The position numbers were made by a program, and so were the translations under genes. The notes under the pieces were generated by a model. That model was not told the DNA's origin and searched no databases. It was given only the letters and a program-made list of their open reading frames with translations. A stretch of DNA of 57,985 nucleotides from Ruminococcus sp. CAG:563. Lineage in GTDB: Bacteria > Bacillota > Clostridia > Oscillospirales > Acutalibacteraceae. Shown here one piece after another: positions 8,367 through 16,208 of this stretch. The stretch is from NCBI GenBank assembly GCA_000434915.1, contig FR882072.1, forward strand, positions 47,464-105,448, given 5' to 3'. How positions within the stretch are numbered: the stretch's first letter is position 1; each line of letters starts with the position of its first letter.

Positions 8367-9596
8367 TTAGTCAAGACCGGCCTTTTTCTTCATCTTTGAA
8401 TAAACCTTGGTCGGCAGACCGTAAAGGTTAATGAATCCTGCCGAATCAGCCTGGTTGTAAACCTCGTCCTCATCGAAGGTTGCGATCTCGGGATCGTAGA
8501 GTGAGAACGGAGATGTTACGCCGGCGTTGATGATGTTGCCCTTGTAGAGCTTAACGTTTACGTCGCCTGTAACCGTCTTCTGAGTCTCCTTAACGAAAGC
8601 AAGAATAGCCTCTGTAAGCGGTGAATACCACTGAGCGTTGTAAACAAGCTCGCCGAGCTTATGACCTACAAGTGCCTTATAGTGTGAAGTTTCCTTATCG
8701 AGAGTGATTGTTTCGAGCATCTCATGAGCCTTATAGAGGATTGTTCCGCCCGGAGTCTCATATACGCCCCTCGACTTCATACCGACAAGTCTGTTTTCAA
8801 CGATGTCAAGAAGTCCGATACCGTTTGCGCCGCCGAGCTCGTTGAGCTTTGTAACAAGAGCTACGGAATCCATCTCAACTCCGTCGATAGCTGTCGGAAC
8901 ACCCTTTTCAAAGTGAATCTTTACATAGGTCGGCTTGTCCGGAGCCTGTTCGGGAGAAATTCCCATCTCAAGGAAGCCGGGCTTGTTATACTGCGGCTCG
9001 TTTGCCGGATCCTCAAGGTCAAGACCTTCGTGAGAAAGATGCCAGATGTTCTTGTCCTTTGAGTAGTTTGTCTCTCTGTTTATCTTAAGAGGAACATTGT
9101 GTGCCTCTGCGTAGTCGATTTCCTCATCACGTGACTTGATATCCCACTCTCTCCACGGAGCGATGATCGTCATGTCGGGAGCGAAAGCCTTAATGGCAAC
9201 CTCGAATCTTACCTGGTCATTGCCCTTACCTGTGCAGCCGTGGCAGATAGCGTCTGCGCCCTCTTTTTCGGCGATCTCACAAAGTCTCTTTGCAATAATC
9301 GGACGTGCAAGAGCTGTGCCGAGCGGATAGTTCTCATAAAGAGCGCCTGCCTGAACGCACGGGAAAGCAACCTCGTCAAGCATCTGCTTCGTGAGATCCT
9401 CAACATAGAGCTTTGATGCGCCTGTCTTGAGAGCCTTCTCCTCAAGTCCTTCAAGCTCGCTTGCCTGACCTACGTTACCCGAAACAGCAATTATCTCGGG
9501 GTTGTTGTAGTTCTCCTTGAGCCACGGAATGATGATTGATGTATCAAGTCCGCCCGAGTAAGCGAGTACAATTTTTTTGATATCCTTCTTATTCAT
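8367..9596 (-). CDS. argG: Argininosuccinate synthase
   Basis: Joins citrulline and aspartate with ATP hydrolysis to give argininosuccinate. The N-type ATP pyrophosphatase P-loop motif AYSGGLDTS appears at the N-terminus, and the aspartate/citrulline-binding regions CTGKGNDQVRFE and ISRD-type segment follow. The ATG at 9596 is chosen because CGGAGG lies 7 bases upstream; the open frame continues upstream to 9722 but crosses the promoter. The resulting 409 residues fit the usual 395-410. First gene of the argG-argH unit, under the promoter at 9641-9669, whose surroundings carry repeated TGCATA-type half-sites that may bind an ArgR repressor. Confidence 0.97.
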   Translation of the reverse strand: MNKKDIKKIVLAYSGGLDTSIIIPWLKENYNNPEIIAVSGNVGQASELEGLEEKALKTGASKLYVEDLTKQMLDEVAFPCVQAGALYENYPLGTALARPIIAKRLCEIAEKEGADAICHGCTGKGNDQVRFEVAIKAFAPDMTIIAPWREWDIKSRDEEIDYAEAHNVPLKINRETNYSKDKNIWHLSHEGLDLEDPANEPQYNKPGFLEMGISPEQAPDKPTYVKIHFEKGVPTAIDGVEMDSVALVTKLNELGGANGIGLLDIVENRLVGMKSRGVYETPGGTILYKAHEMLETITLDKETSHYKALVGHKLGELVYNAQWYSPLTEAILAFVKETQKTVTGDVNVKLYKGNIINAGVTSPFSLYDPEIATFDEDEVYNQADSAGFINLYGLPTKVYSKMKKKAGLD

Positions 9597-9640
9597 AATA
9601 ATACCTCCGATATACAGCATTGTCTGTGTTTTATGCACAT

Positions 9641-9669
9641 ATATTAGCATAAAATGTATATTTATGCAA
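9641..9669 (-). promoter_or_regulatory. Promoter of argGH
   Basis: Minus-strand TTGCAT (9664-9669), 17-bp spacer, TAATAT (9641-9646), giving a leader of about 40 nt before the argG ATG. The -35 box is embedded in TGCATAAATATACA, which resembles one ArgR box. Confidence 0.6.
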
Positions 9670-9745
9670 GACATTTTTTCATACTTCAAGCGTTTTTGTA
9701 TATATGCACAACGGTTTTTCAAGTGTATAAAATATTATATGCAAA
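9641..9745 (-). promoter_or_regulatory. argO-like: Possible ArgR operator region
   Basis: Several AT-rich half-sites of the form TGCATA...ATACA occur within about 100 bp over and upstream of the argGH promoter: TGCATAAATATACA over the -35, TGCATATATACA about 40 bp upstream and TGCATATAATAT further up. They resemble ArgR/AhrC boxes (TGAAT-N4-ATTCA type) only loosely. The assignment rests mainly on location before an arginine gene. Confidence 0.3.
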
Positions 9746-9922
9746 TTTACAAGGCGTTTGACTTCGATAGCACGTTGCCGCACACATAAATCGGTTGTTT
9801 GCTAAAAAGCGGCAAGCAGTGCAGTGAATGATAAATGAATAATAATGCATTTTGGTGATGAATTGTTATTTTATTACTCCTCTGCTTTGAATTGTAACCG
9901 TAAAAAGCACTCAACCGGCGTT
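9723..9922. other. AT-rich intergenic stretch upstream of argG
   Basis: No gene is seen. It holds the upstream TGCATA half-sites and, at about 9839-9852, TGAATAATAATGCA, which again resembles an ArgR box. The rest is featureless. Confidence 0.4.
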
Positions 9923-10807
9923 TTACGGAATCAACTTATCTCTGTCCCACGTTGTTTTGGTTAAAACCAATCGAAATGGGAACTTTTCATCTTTAAAGTA
10001 TATTTTATAATATACCTTAACCTTATATTCGTTTTCCGGATCACTGTCAACCTTTGCCTGAGCTTCTTTTATTATCTGCTTGTTTTCCTCTGATGCCGCA
10101 TCAACGATTCCATCAATATGTCCTTTATGCCTAAACTCATCAGCCAATTTTTCAATGAAATCACTGTCAAATATGTCTTTTCGCTGAACGATATACCTAT
10201 CATGTTCCGATTTCAAATCATCAATGAATTTTTCACAATTTTCCGAAGAATAGAAATAATCCGGTATTCCTATGCATTGTTCAATTTTCTCTATATTTTC
10301 TCTTTTCATTTCCGGCATTTTTATTGAAGAATTCTTAAGTAAACGCTCGTGAGAAGATGAGCTATTTTGATCAATAATCAATAGGTAGTAATCTCCGATC
10401 AGCAAATATTCTATCGGATCTATATAATCTATAATTCTTTTATACTTTCTTGGATAAATTTTTTTAATATTTCCATCGTAGATGTATTCCAATCCATATC
10501 CTTCGTGAGCATTTGAAATAAATCTATGCTTTTCGCCCGTGTCCATTGAATATCCAAGTGGAATCTCGCTTTCTATTCCTGACCCCTCTAAACTACTAAA
10601 AACATTTCCGGATTTTGCATCAGTAAATTCTTTACCACCATAAAGAATGCTGTAAGAATAAGTTTGGTTATTCTGTTTGAAAATATCTTCGTCATTACGT
10701 GTATTAACATTAATCGGCATTTTCATAACTATTAAACAAATAATAATAGGGGTTAAAAGAATCGAAACTATCCACAAAAGAACTTTCAAATATTTTTTCT
10801 TTGCCAT
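9923..10807 (-). CDS. Membrane-anchored protein of unknown function
   Basis: 294 residues that I do not recognise. A lysine-rich start (MAKKKYLK) is followed by one strongly hydrophobic segment at about residues 8-29 (LLWIVSILLTPIIICLIV), then a hydrophilic, charged domain, so the protein is probably anchored once in the membrane with the bulk outside. A strong ribosome site (AGGAGGAGA) precedes the ATG. Base composition is more AT-rich than the neighbouring housekeeping genes, and codon choice is looser, compatible with lateral transfer. A second protein of similar design lies 247 bases upstream on the same strand. No catalytic motif is evident. Confidence 0.75.
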   Translation of the reverse strand: MAKKKYLKVLLWIVSILLTPIIICLIVMKMPINVNTRNDEDIFKQNNQTYSYSILYGGKEFTDAKSGNVFSSLEGSGIESEIPLGYSMDTGEKHRFISNAHEGYGLEYIYDGNIKKIYPRKYKRIIDYIDPIEYLLIGDYYLLIIDQNSSSSHERLLKNSSIKMPEMKRENIEKIEQCIGIPDYFYSSENCEKFIDDLKSEHDRYIVQRKDIFDSDFIEKLADEFRHKGHIDGIVDAASEENKQIIKEAQAKVDSDPENEYKVKVYYKIYFKDEKFPFRLVLTKTTWDRDKLIP

Positions 10808-10844
10808 TTGTCTCCTCCTATACTACTCCGGAGCTTCTCAGCTT

Positions 10845-10866
10845 GGTTCGATGCCCACATCGTGCC
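10845..10866. repeat. Dispersed CATCG palindrome, copy 1
   Basis: Imperfect hairpin with core arms CGATG and CATCG around a CCCA loop. The same core and loop, in one orientation or the other, recur at 54160-54181 and 54285-54306, and a diverged copy at 51814-51843. Confidence 0.55.
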
Positions 10867-11054
10867 TTGAAAATTCCGATATAAATTGCTTTCGGTGCAG
10901 GAACACTCTTGCCTTCCTTGCAGAGTAGCGTCACTGCGAAATATAAATATCAATCAACAACAGTTTTCTTTTCTGTGCCCGCTTTCAAGCTGAGGTTATC
11001 CTCACAATCAAAAAATTCTTTTCACGATATTTTCCTCAAATTTTAAAGACATGT

Positions 11055-11669
11055 TTATTTTATATGTATTTCGTTATTATGAATGTCTGCACCGCTTTCC
11101 GTTTGATAAGTGAGCTTCAATCCATCGGAAATAAGCAAATTTTTCACCTGTTCCTCAGACATATCAGGGTTATCTATTAGCACAACTAGACCGGACTGTT
11201 CTTCCTTTTTTGCATCAACTGATCTTCCTTCTACTGTGAAATCAGTTTCTATGACGGCATGCCTTTCACTATCAAGCTTCCAATCAATGTCAAACATCAT
11301 TTCGTTTGATTCATTGTTAATTTTAAAATTTACTTCATAGAGCCCGTATTGATCGGAATGTTCCTTTAAATTATTAAAGAATTCTTCATTCGACGTGTGA
11401 AAAAAATGTTCTTCGTTATTCTCAATCTTCTCTCCATCCAAATAAAAGGTCAACAAGCCATTTACTTGAATCTCGTATTTTTTCATCATTCCGTCAAGCT
11501 TAGTTAAATTGTAAGAAGCATCCTTAATTTCATAATTTTCTATCTTTTCAATTGTACATTGGGAATCGGTTTCGGACTTTGACCGAACAGAAAGTGTTCC
11601 TACAATACCGAGAATCACCAAAACAAAAGCTGTTAAAAAGGTTGTTATCAAAAGAATTATTTTCTTCAT
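11055..11669 (-). CDS. Signal/anchor-bearing protein of unknown function
   Basis: 204 residues with a Lys-Lys start and a hydrophobic stretch at about residues 4-27 (IILLITTFLTAFVLVILGIV), then an acidic, mostly beta-predicted extracellular domain. No lipobox cysteine follows the hydrophobic segment, so it is either an uncleaved anchor or a Sec signal. AGGGAG lies 9 bases before the ATG. It is AT-rich like the gene at 9923-10807 and shares its strand and overall plan, suggesting that both arrived or work together. I cannot assign a function. Confidence 0.7.
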   Translation of the reverse strand: MKKIILLITTFLTAFVLVILGIVGTLSVRSKSETDSQCTIEKIENYEIKDASYNLTKLDGMMKKYEIQVNGLLTFYLDGEKIENNEEHFFHTSNEEFFNNLKEHSDQYGLYEVNFKINNESNEMMFDIDWKLDSERHAVIETDFTVEGRSVDAKKEEQSGLVVLIDNPDMSEEQVKNLLISDGLKLTYQTESGADIHNNEIHIK

Positions 11670-11732
11670 AGATTCATTCTCCCTTTTTGAGTTTGTGTAA
11701 CCTCACTCCGTCAGCCAAGCTTCAAAAAATGA

Positions 11733-11761
11733 TTTACATACTTGGTTTCTTGTATTATAAT
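11733..11761 (+). promoter_or_regulatory. Promoter of the MATE transporter gene
   Basis: TTTACA (11733-11738), 17-bp spacer, TATAAT (11756-11761), just upstream of the GTG at 11790. Confidence 0.6.
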
Positions 11762-11789
11762 ATAATTAAGAATATTCGTCAATAAGGAT

Positions 11790-13142
11790 GTGTGTGTTAT
11801 CAATAAGGACTTAACGATAGGAAAGCCCTATACTGTGGTTTGGAAATTCTGCCTTCCCCTTTTCGGCAGCATAATATTTCAGCAGCTTTATAATCTTGCC
11901 GACAGCTTCGTTGCGGGTAAATTCATCGGCAATGACGCTTTGGCGGCGGTCGGCAACAGCTATGAAATCACGCTTATCTTCATTGCGTTCGCTTTCGGCT
12001 GCAATATCGGCTGTTCGGTCATCACCTCTCAGCTTTTCGGCGCAAAGCGTTTCAGAGACATGAAAACGGCGGTTTATACCACTCTGATTTCAGGCGGCGT
12101 GCTGTGTGTTTTGCTCATGGCTCTCGGCTTGATTTTCTCAACAAAGCTACTTGAGCTTATCAACACGCCCGAAAACATCTTCGCCGATTCAAAGCTTTAT
12201 CTTTTAATATACATAATCGGTCTGCCGTTTGTTTTCTATTATAATATCTCCTCGGGCATATTCTCCGCTCTCGGTGATTCAAAAACGCCGTTTATTTTCC
12301 TCGCCTGCTCGTCCGTTTCAAACATTGCGGCCGACATTCTCTTTGTCGCAGGCTTCAAAATGGGCGTCAGCGGTGTTGCATGGGCGACCTTTATCTGTCA
12401 GGGCGTAAGCTGCATACTCGCCGTATTCTTCGTGTTCCGTCGCTTTGCAAAGATTGAAACCGACGGCAAGCCTGCCGCTTTCTCATTTGCACTGCTTAAA
12501 AGAATTGCTGCCGTTGCAATTCCGAGCATACTTCAGCAAAGCTTCATTTCGGTCGGAAATATTATAATTCAGGGCGTTATCAACAGCTTCGGCTCAGGTG
12601 TTATCGCAGGCTATTCGGCATCGATCAAGCTCAACAATCTTGTCATAACCTCGTTCACGACCTTCGGTAACGGAATATCAAATTACACGGCGCAGAACCT
12701 CGGTGCACGCAAATTCGGCCGAATTAAAGAGGGCTTCAAGGCAGGCGTAAAGCTGACATGGATGATCTGCATTCCGATTGTTGCCGTTTATCTTCTTGCA
12801 ACCCGTTATCTAATTTATTTCTTCCTTGAAAGTCCGACGGGTATGGCGATGGACACGGGCATGCTTTTCCTGAGGATTCTGACTCCGTTCTATTTCTTTG
12901 CAGCGGCAAAGCTTGTTTCCGACGGTGTACTCAGAGGTGCGGGACAGATGAAAGCCTTTATGACGGGTACGTTTACGGATCTCATTCTACGAGTCGTTCT
13001 CGCAATAATTCTTTCAAAAACCGCCCTCGCTTCAACAGGAATCTGGGTTTCATGGCCTGTCGGCTGGTGCGTAGCCGGCGTGATTTCCCTCACCTTCTGC
13101 TTCAAGTATATGAACATGGTGAAATATGACGGAATAGTTTAA
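11790..13142 (+). CDS. MATE family multidrug/Na+ antiporter
   Basis: 450-residue polytopic inner-membrane exporter with about twelve hydrophobic helices. The N-terminus (KDLTIGKPYTVVWKFCLPLFGSII...QQLYNLADSFVAGKF) is the characteristic start of MATE proteins of the DinF/NorM group. A second related half begins near residue 230 (LLKRIAAVAIPSILQQSFISVGNII). These proteins export cationic drugs or metabolites using Na+ or H+ gradients; the substrate cannot be read from sequence. The start is a GTG at 11790 in a weak ribosome-site context; there is no in-frame ATG upstream before a stop. It sits alone under its own promoter, 86 bases ahead of the bile salt hydrolase gene, so a link with bile resistance is possible but unproven. 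Confidence 0.88.
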   Translation: MCVINKDLTIGKPYTVVWKFCLPLFGSIIFQQLYNLADSFVAGKFIGNDALAAVGNSYEITLIFIAFAFGCNIGCSVITSQLFGAKRFRDMKTAVYTTLISGGVLCVLLMALGLIFSTKLLELINTPENIFADSKLYLLIYIIGLPFVFYYNISSGIFSALGDSKTPFIFLACSSVSNIAADILFVAGFKMGVSGVAWATFICQGVSCILAVFFVFRRFAKIETDGKPAAFSFALLKRIAAVAIPSILQQSFISVGNIIIQGVINSFGSGVIAGYSASIKLNNLVITSFTTFGNGISNYTAQNLGARKFGRIKEGFKAGVKLTWMICIPIVAVYLLATRYLIYFFLESPTGMAMDTGMLFLRILTPFYFFAAAKLVSDGVLRGAGQMKAFMTGTFTDLILRVVLAIILSKTALASTGIWVSWPVGWCVAGVISLTFCFKYMNMVKYDGIV

Positions 13143-13228
13143 AAGTACATTTTCATAATACAACGAAAATAAAAGCAACATCTGCATATAATAAATTCAA
13201 CGACCGTTTCAAAGAAAGGAAGATTCTC

Positions 13229-14203
13229 ATGTGCACAGCAGCGACATACAAAACAAATGATTTTTATTTCGGCAGAACCTTGGACTATGAGTTATCCTAC
13301 GGAGATGAAATTGCAATCACTCCGAGAAACTATCCTTTTAACTTCAAGCACACGGAGCCGATTGAAAGCCACCATGCGTTAATCGGAACGGCGCACGTTG
13401 CAAACGGCTATCCTCTCTATTACGATGCAGTCAACGAAAAGGGTCTCGGCATTGCGGGGCTTAATTTTGTCGGCAATGCCGTCTATGCTCAGCCGGTTGA
13501 TGATAAAACAAACATCGCTCAGTTTGAGCTGATTCCGTGGGTTCTCTCTCAATGTGCTGCGGTCGACGAGGCACGCACGCTTTTGAGCAAGACGAACCTT
13601 GTCGGCACACCTTTCAGCGACAAGCTTCCGACGGCACAGCTTCACTGGATAATCGCAGACAAGGACAAGTCAATCACAGTCGAATCCGTCGCCGACGGGC
13701 TGAAAATCTATGACAATCCGATCGGCGTACTGACGAACAATCCGCCTTTCGAAACGCAGATGCAGCGGCTCAATGATTTCTCATACCTCTCCCCGAAACA
13801 GCCCGAGAACAATTTCTCGGACAAGCTTTCCTTTGATATGTACAGCAGAGGAATGGGTGCAATCGGTCTGCCGGGCGATCTCTCATCGGCGTCCCGATTT
13901 ATTAGGGTCGCCTTCACTAAGATGAATTCCGTCTCGGGCGATTCGGAAAAAGAAAGCGTCAGTCAGTTTTTCCACATTCTCGGCTCGGTCGAACAGCAAA
14001 GGGGCTGCTGCGAGGTTGCCGACGGCAAATACGAAATCACGATTTACACCTCCTGCTGCAATGCAAGCAAGGGAATTTATTACTACACAACGTATGATAA
14101 CCGCCGAATTACAGCGGTCGATATGCACCGTGAGGATCTCTGGAGCAACGAGCTGATTCGTTATCCCATGCTCACGGACAGCAGCATTCTTTGGCAGAAT
14201 TGA
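13229..14203 (+). CDS. bsh: Conjugated bile salt hydrolase (choloylglycine hydrolase family)
   Basis: Ntn-hydrolase that removes glycine or taurine from conjugated bile acids. The initiator Met is followed by Cys2 (MCTAATY), which becomes the N-terminal nucleophile after Met removal. Other active-site elements are GRTLDYE (Arg16, Asp19), NEKGLGIAGLNF, VLTNNPPF (Asn) and SASRFIRVAF (Arg). GLPGDLSSASRF and FFHILGSVEQQRG are typical of bile salt hydrolases rather than penicillin V acylases. Length 324 matches the family (315-330). No signal peptide, so it is cytoplasmic. AAGGAAG precedes the ATG. A terminator follows at 14216. Strong marker of a vertebrate-gut lifestyle. Confidence 0.93.
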   Translation: MCTAATYKTNDFYFGRTLDYELSYGDEIAITPRNYPFNFKHTEPIESHHALIGTAHVANGYPLYYDAVNEKGLGIAGLNFVGNAVYAQPVDDKTNIAQFELIPWVLSQCAAVDEARTLLSKTNLVGTPFSDKLPTAQLHWIIADKDKSITVESVADGLKIYDNPIGVLTNNPPFETQMQRLNDFSYLSPKQPENNFSDKLSFDMYSRGMGAIGLPGDLSSASRFIRVAFTKMNSVSGDSEKESVSQFFHILGSVEQQRGCCEVADGKYEITIYTSCCNASKGIYYYTTYDNRRITAVDMHREDLWSNELIRYPMLTDSSILWQN

Positions 14204-14215
14204 ACAGATATTACA

Positions 14216-14240
14216 GGGCGGCCAACGGTCGCCCGTTTTA
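14216..14240 (+). terminator. Terminator of bsh
   Basis: Hairpin with arms GGGCGGC and GTCGCCC around a CAAC-type loop, followed by GTTTTA. It starts 13 bases past the bsh stop codon. Confidence 0.7.
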
Positions 14241-14251
14241 TATTATCTCTC

Positions 14252-14283
14252 GAAAAAGACCTCCCCTTGCAGCAAGAGGAGGT
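14252..14283 (-). terminator. Terminator of the GH127-like gene, built from a dispersed palindrome
   Basis: Hairpin with arms ACCTCCTCTTGC and CAAGGGGAGGT read on the minus strand, followed by CTTTTTC. It lies about 30 bases past the GH127-like stop. The same CCTCCCCTTG/CAAGAGGAGG palindrome is found at 54081-54103, so a repeat element appears to serve as the terminator. Confidence 0.55.
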
Positions 14284-14314
14284 TCGAAAAGAAATGGTTT
14301 TTCCTTGAATTTAT

Positions 14315-15982
14315 TTACTTTTTCTGCTGGGTCGGGCCGTAATTTGCCGCTCCTGTATACACAACGTCCTCGTGGGTCGGATAATATTTCGGCACAGTGA
14401 GATCCCTCTGATAAAGCCTTACATGTTCCCCTCTCGGCTTAAGGTCAACAACATCACAGCCACGCCAACAAACGGTGAATTCGATTCCGCGCACATTTTC
14501 TTTTTTCTCGACTGTATCGACATTAAAATTGAGCTGTAGAACATCTCCCGACTTCATTTCCGAGACCGTGCCGTCAATTTTTTTACCGTTGAGAGTAACT
14601 GACAAATCACGCATCCAGTCGTACACACGGAAGCCTGCTTTGCAATCTTTTTTTGCCGTCAAGCGAATTACGCCCTCGTTTGGAATAAATGATTCCAATT
14701 TTATCTCCTCGGTTTCTTTGTCGCACGGAATGTTAACCGTAAGGATTCCGTCTTTTTCCGTTATCACATTATCCCACACTGTTTTCAGTGCAACGGGAGC
14801 TGTACCGACACAGCATCCGGCGATTGAACGAAAACGTGAAAGCGAAATCGAATTAGGCTCACTTCCGCCGGTAAATCCGCCGATCATGCGCTTATCAATG
14901 TCATGATATGTCACTCCGTCTGCATCTGGTCTTGAATTATCACACTCAACATAGCCCGTGTATTTAACCTGATTTTCCATAAGCTGATTGCGTGCAAAAA
15001 GGTTCATATCGTTCCAATACTCCTCATAACCGCATTTGATAAGCTCATCGGCACAGACTATCATATCCCTGATACAACAGGTCTCGCAGTGCTCCTCCTC
15101 AACCGGATGCCACTGCGCATACTCTGGCACCCAACCGAAGTCCGAAGAAAGCGAGCGAACATAATCATAAATCGCTTTACCGTCTTTAATATATCTTTCC
15201 TCGTCCGTGAGCCTGCCGAGCTTCACGATTCCGCACGCAAACCACATTGCCGAATGAACATGTCCGAAAAACTCCTTTTTGTAGTTAAAATACTTTGAGG
15301 AATCAAGAACATAGTTTGCAAGACCTCTCGCAAGGTCAAGCGCAACCTCATCACCCTTAAGTTCATATCGGCGAACAAGTGCCTGTAACGAAACGGCATT
15401 ACGAATCACCTGCTCTCCCCTGCCCGTATGACGTGTCAGGTCAAAGCCGCCCTCTTTCAGATAAACATCGTTCGGGAACTCATAAAGCGGCTCATCCTCA
15501 TCATAATCACCGGACCAGAATGTACACACCTTTCGCTCAATCACAAGCGAACGCATACCACGGACAAGCTCCGATGCACGTTTTTCCGCCTCCTCATCCT
15601 CGGGATATTCCTCGGTAATCATGTTAAGCGCAGGCAGAATATATCCCATTTCATGAAAAGACGCATGGACCGTATGCGTCCACGGATATTTTTCGCAAAA
15701 ACGCAGTCCGTGCTCACCCCACGATTTCATAAGGTGACGGCGCAGCGATTGCTTTACGTCATCGCCTTCGTTTGTATTAAGCATAAGCATTGCACTTGTT
15801 AAGCCCTCATACCACGAGCCGACAAGCTCGGCGTCGTCAACACGGCAGTGAGCCGCTTCTGCCGGCTTTTTGTTCGGAAGCAGCAGCCAATAAGGCAGAT
15901 TATCGTAAGCCTTGTCACACATATTCGTTATGTAATGATGAACAAGTCTTGCACTGTTTATCGGATCAAATTTTTCATACAT
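14315..15982 (-). CDS. GH127-like glycoside hydrolase (former DUF1680 fold)
   Basis: About 555 residues. The N-terminal two thirds look like an (alpha/alpha)6 barrel, with a C-terminal beta domain. In GH127 beta-L-arabinofuranosidase, zinc is held by Glu-x-Cys and a Cys-Cys pair, one Cys being the nucleophile. Here Glu300-Thr-Cys302 (HCETCC) and Cys390-Cys391 (AGCCVGT) have the right order and spacing, so the metal-thiolate site seems kept. General similarity to GH127 is weak otherwise, and substrate is unknown. No signal peptide, so it would act on imported oligosaccharides. The ATG at 15982 is preferred over 15988 because GAGGTG is then 7 bases away. Transcribed alone from 16032-16060. Confidence 0.65.
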   Translation of the reverse strand: MYEKFDPINSARLVHHYITNMCDKAYDNLPYWLLLPNKKPAEAAHCRVDDAELVGSWYEGLTSAMLMLNTNEGDDVKQSLRRHLMKSWGEHGLRFCEKYPWTHTVHASFHEMGYILPALNMITEEYPEDEEAEKRASELVRGMRSLVIERKVCTFWSGDYDEDEPLYEFPNDVYLKEGGFDLTRHTGRGEQVIRNAVSLQALVRRYELKGDEVALDLARGLANYVLDSSKYFNYKKEFFGHVHSAMWFACGIVKLGRLTDEERYIKDGKAIYDYVRSLSSDFGWVPEYAQWHPVEEEHCETCCIRDMIVCADELIKCGYEEYWNDMNLFARNQLMENQVKYTGYVECDNSRPDADGVTYHDIDKRMIGGFTGGSEPNSISLSRFRSIAGCCVGTAPVALKTVWDNVITEKDGILTVNIPCDKETEEIKLESFIPNEGVIRLTAKKDCKAGFRVYDWMRDLSVTLNGKKIDGTVSEMKSGDVLQLNFNVDTVEKKENVRGIEFTVCWRGCDVVDLKPRGEHVRLYQRDLTVPKYYPTHEDVVYTGAANYGPTQQKK

Positions 15983-16031
15983 TTGCATTCACCTCATGTT
16001 AATTTCGGTTTGCTTTGCGGAATTTTATATT

Positions 16032-16060
16032 ATTTTATCATGAACTCGGCGATTGTTCAA
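16032..16060 (-). promoter_or_regulatory. Promoter of the GH127-like gene
   Basis: Minus-strand TTGAAC (16055-16060), 17-bp spacer, TAAAAT (16032-16037). Confidence 0.6.
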
Positions 16061-16146
16061 TCATTTATTGCTAAACATTATCCGCGATTGAAAATTTTTT
16101 CAGCTTTCGTCACAGGGTACTATAAGTGAATAAATCCGTTTTTGGA

Positions 16147-16175
16147 TTGACTGCAAAGCAAAACAATATTATAAT
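16147..16175 (+). promoter_or_regulatory. Promoter of the D,D-carboxypeptidase gene
   Basis: TTGACT (16147-16152), 17-bp spacer, TATAAT (16170-16175). Confidence 0.65.
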
Positions 16176-16208
16176 ATTCAATAATCTATAAGAAAAAGGA
16201 AAGATTCA

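Noticed and set aside
9923..11669. Toxin-immunity or two-component surface sensor pair
   Set aside because: Layout is suggestive, but no toxin fold, kinase or repeat domain can be recognised, so only membrane anchoring is claimed.
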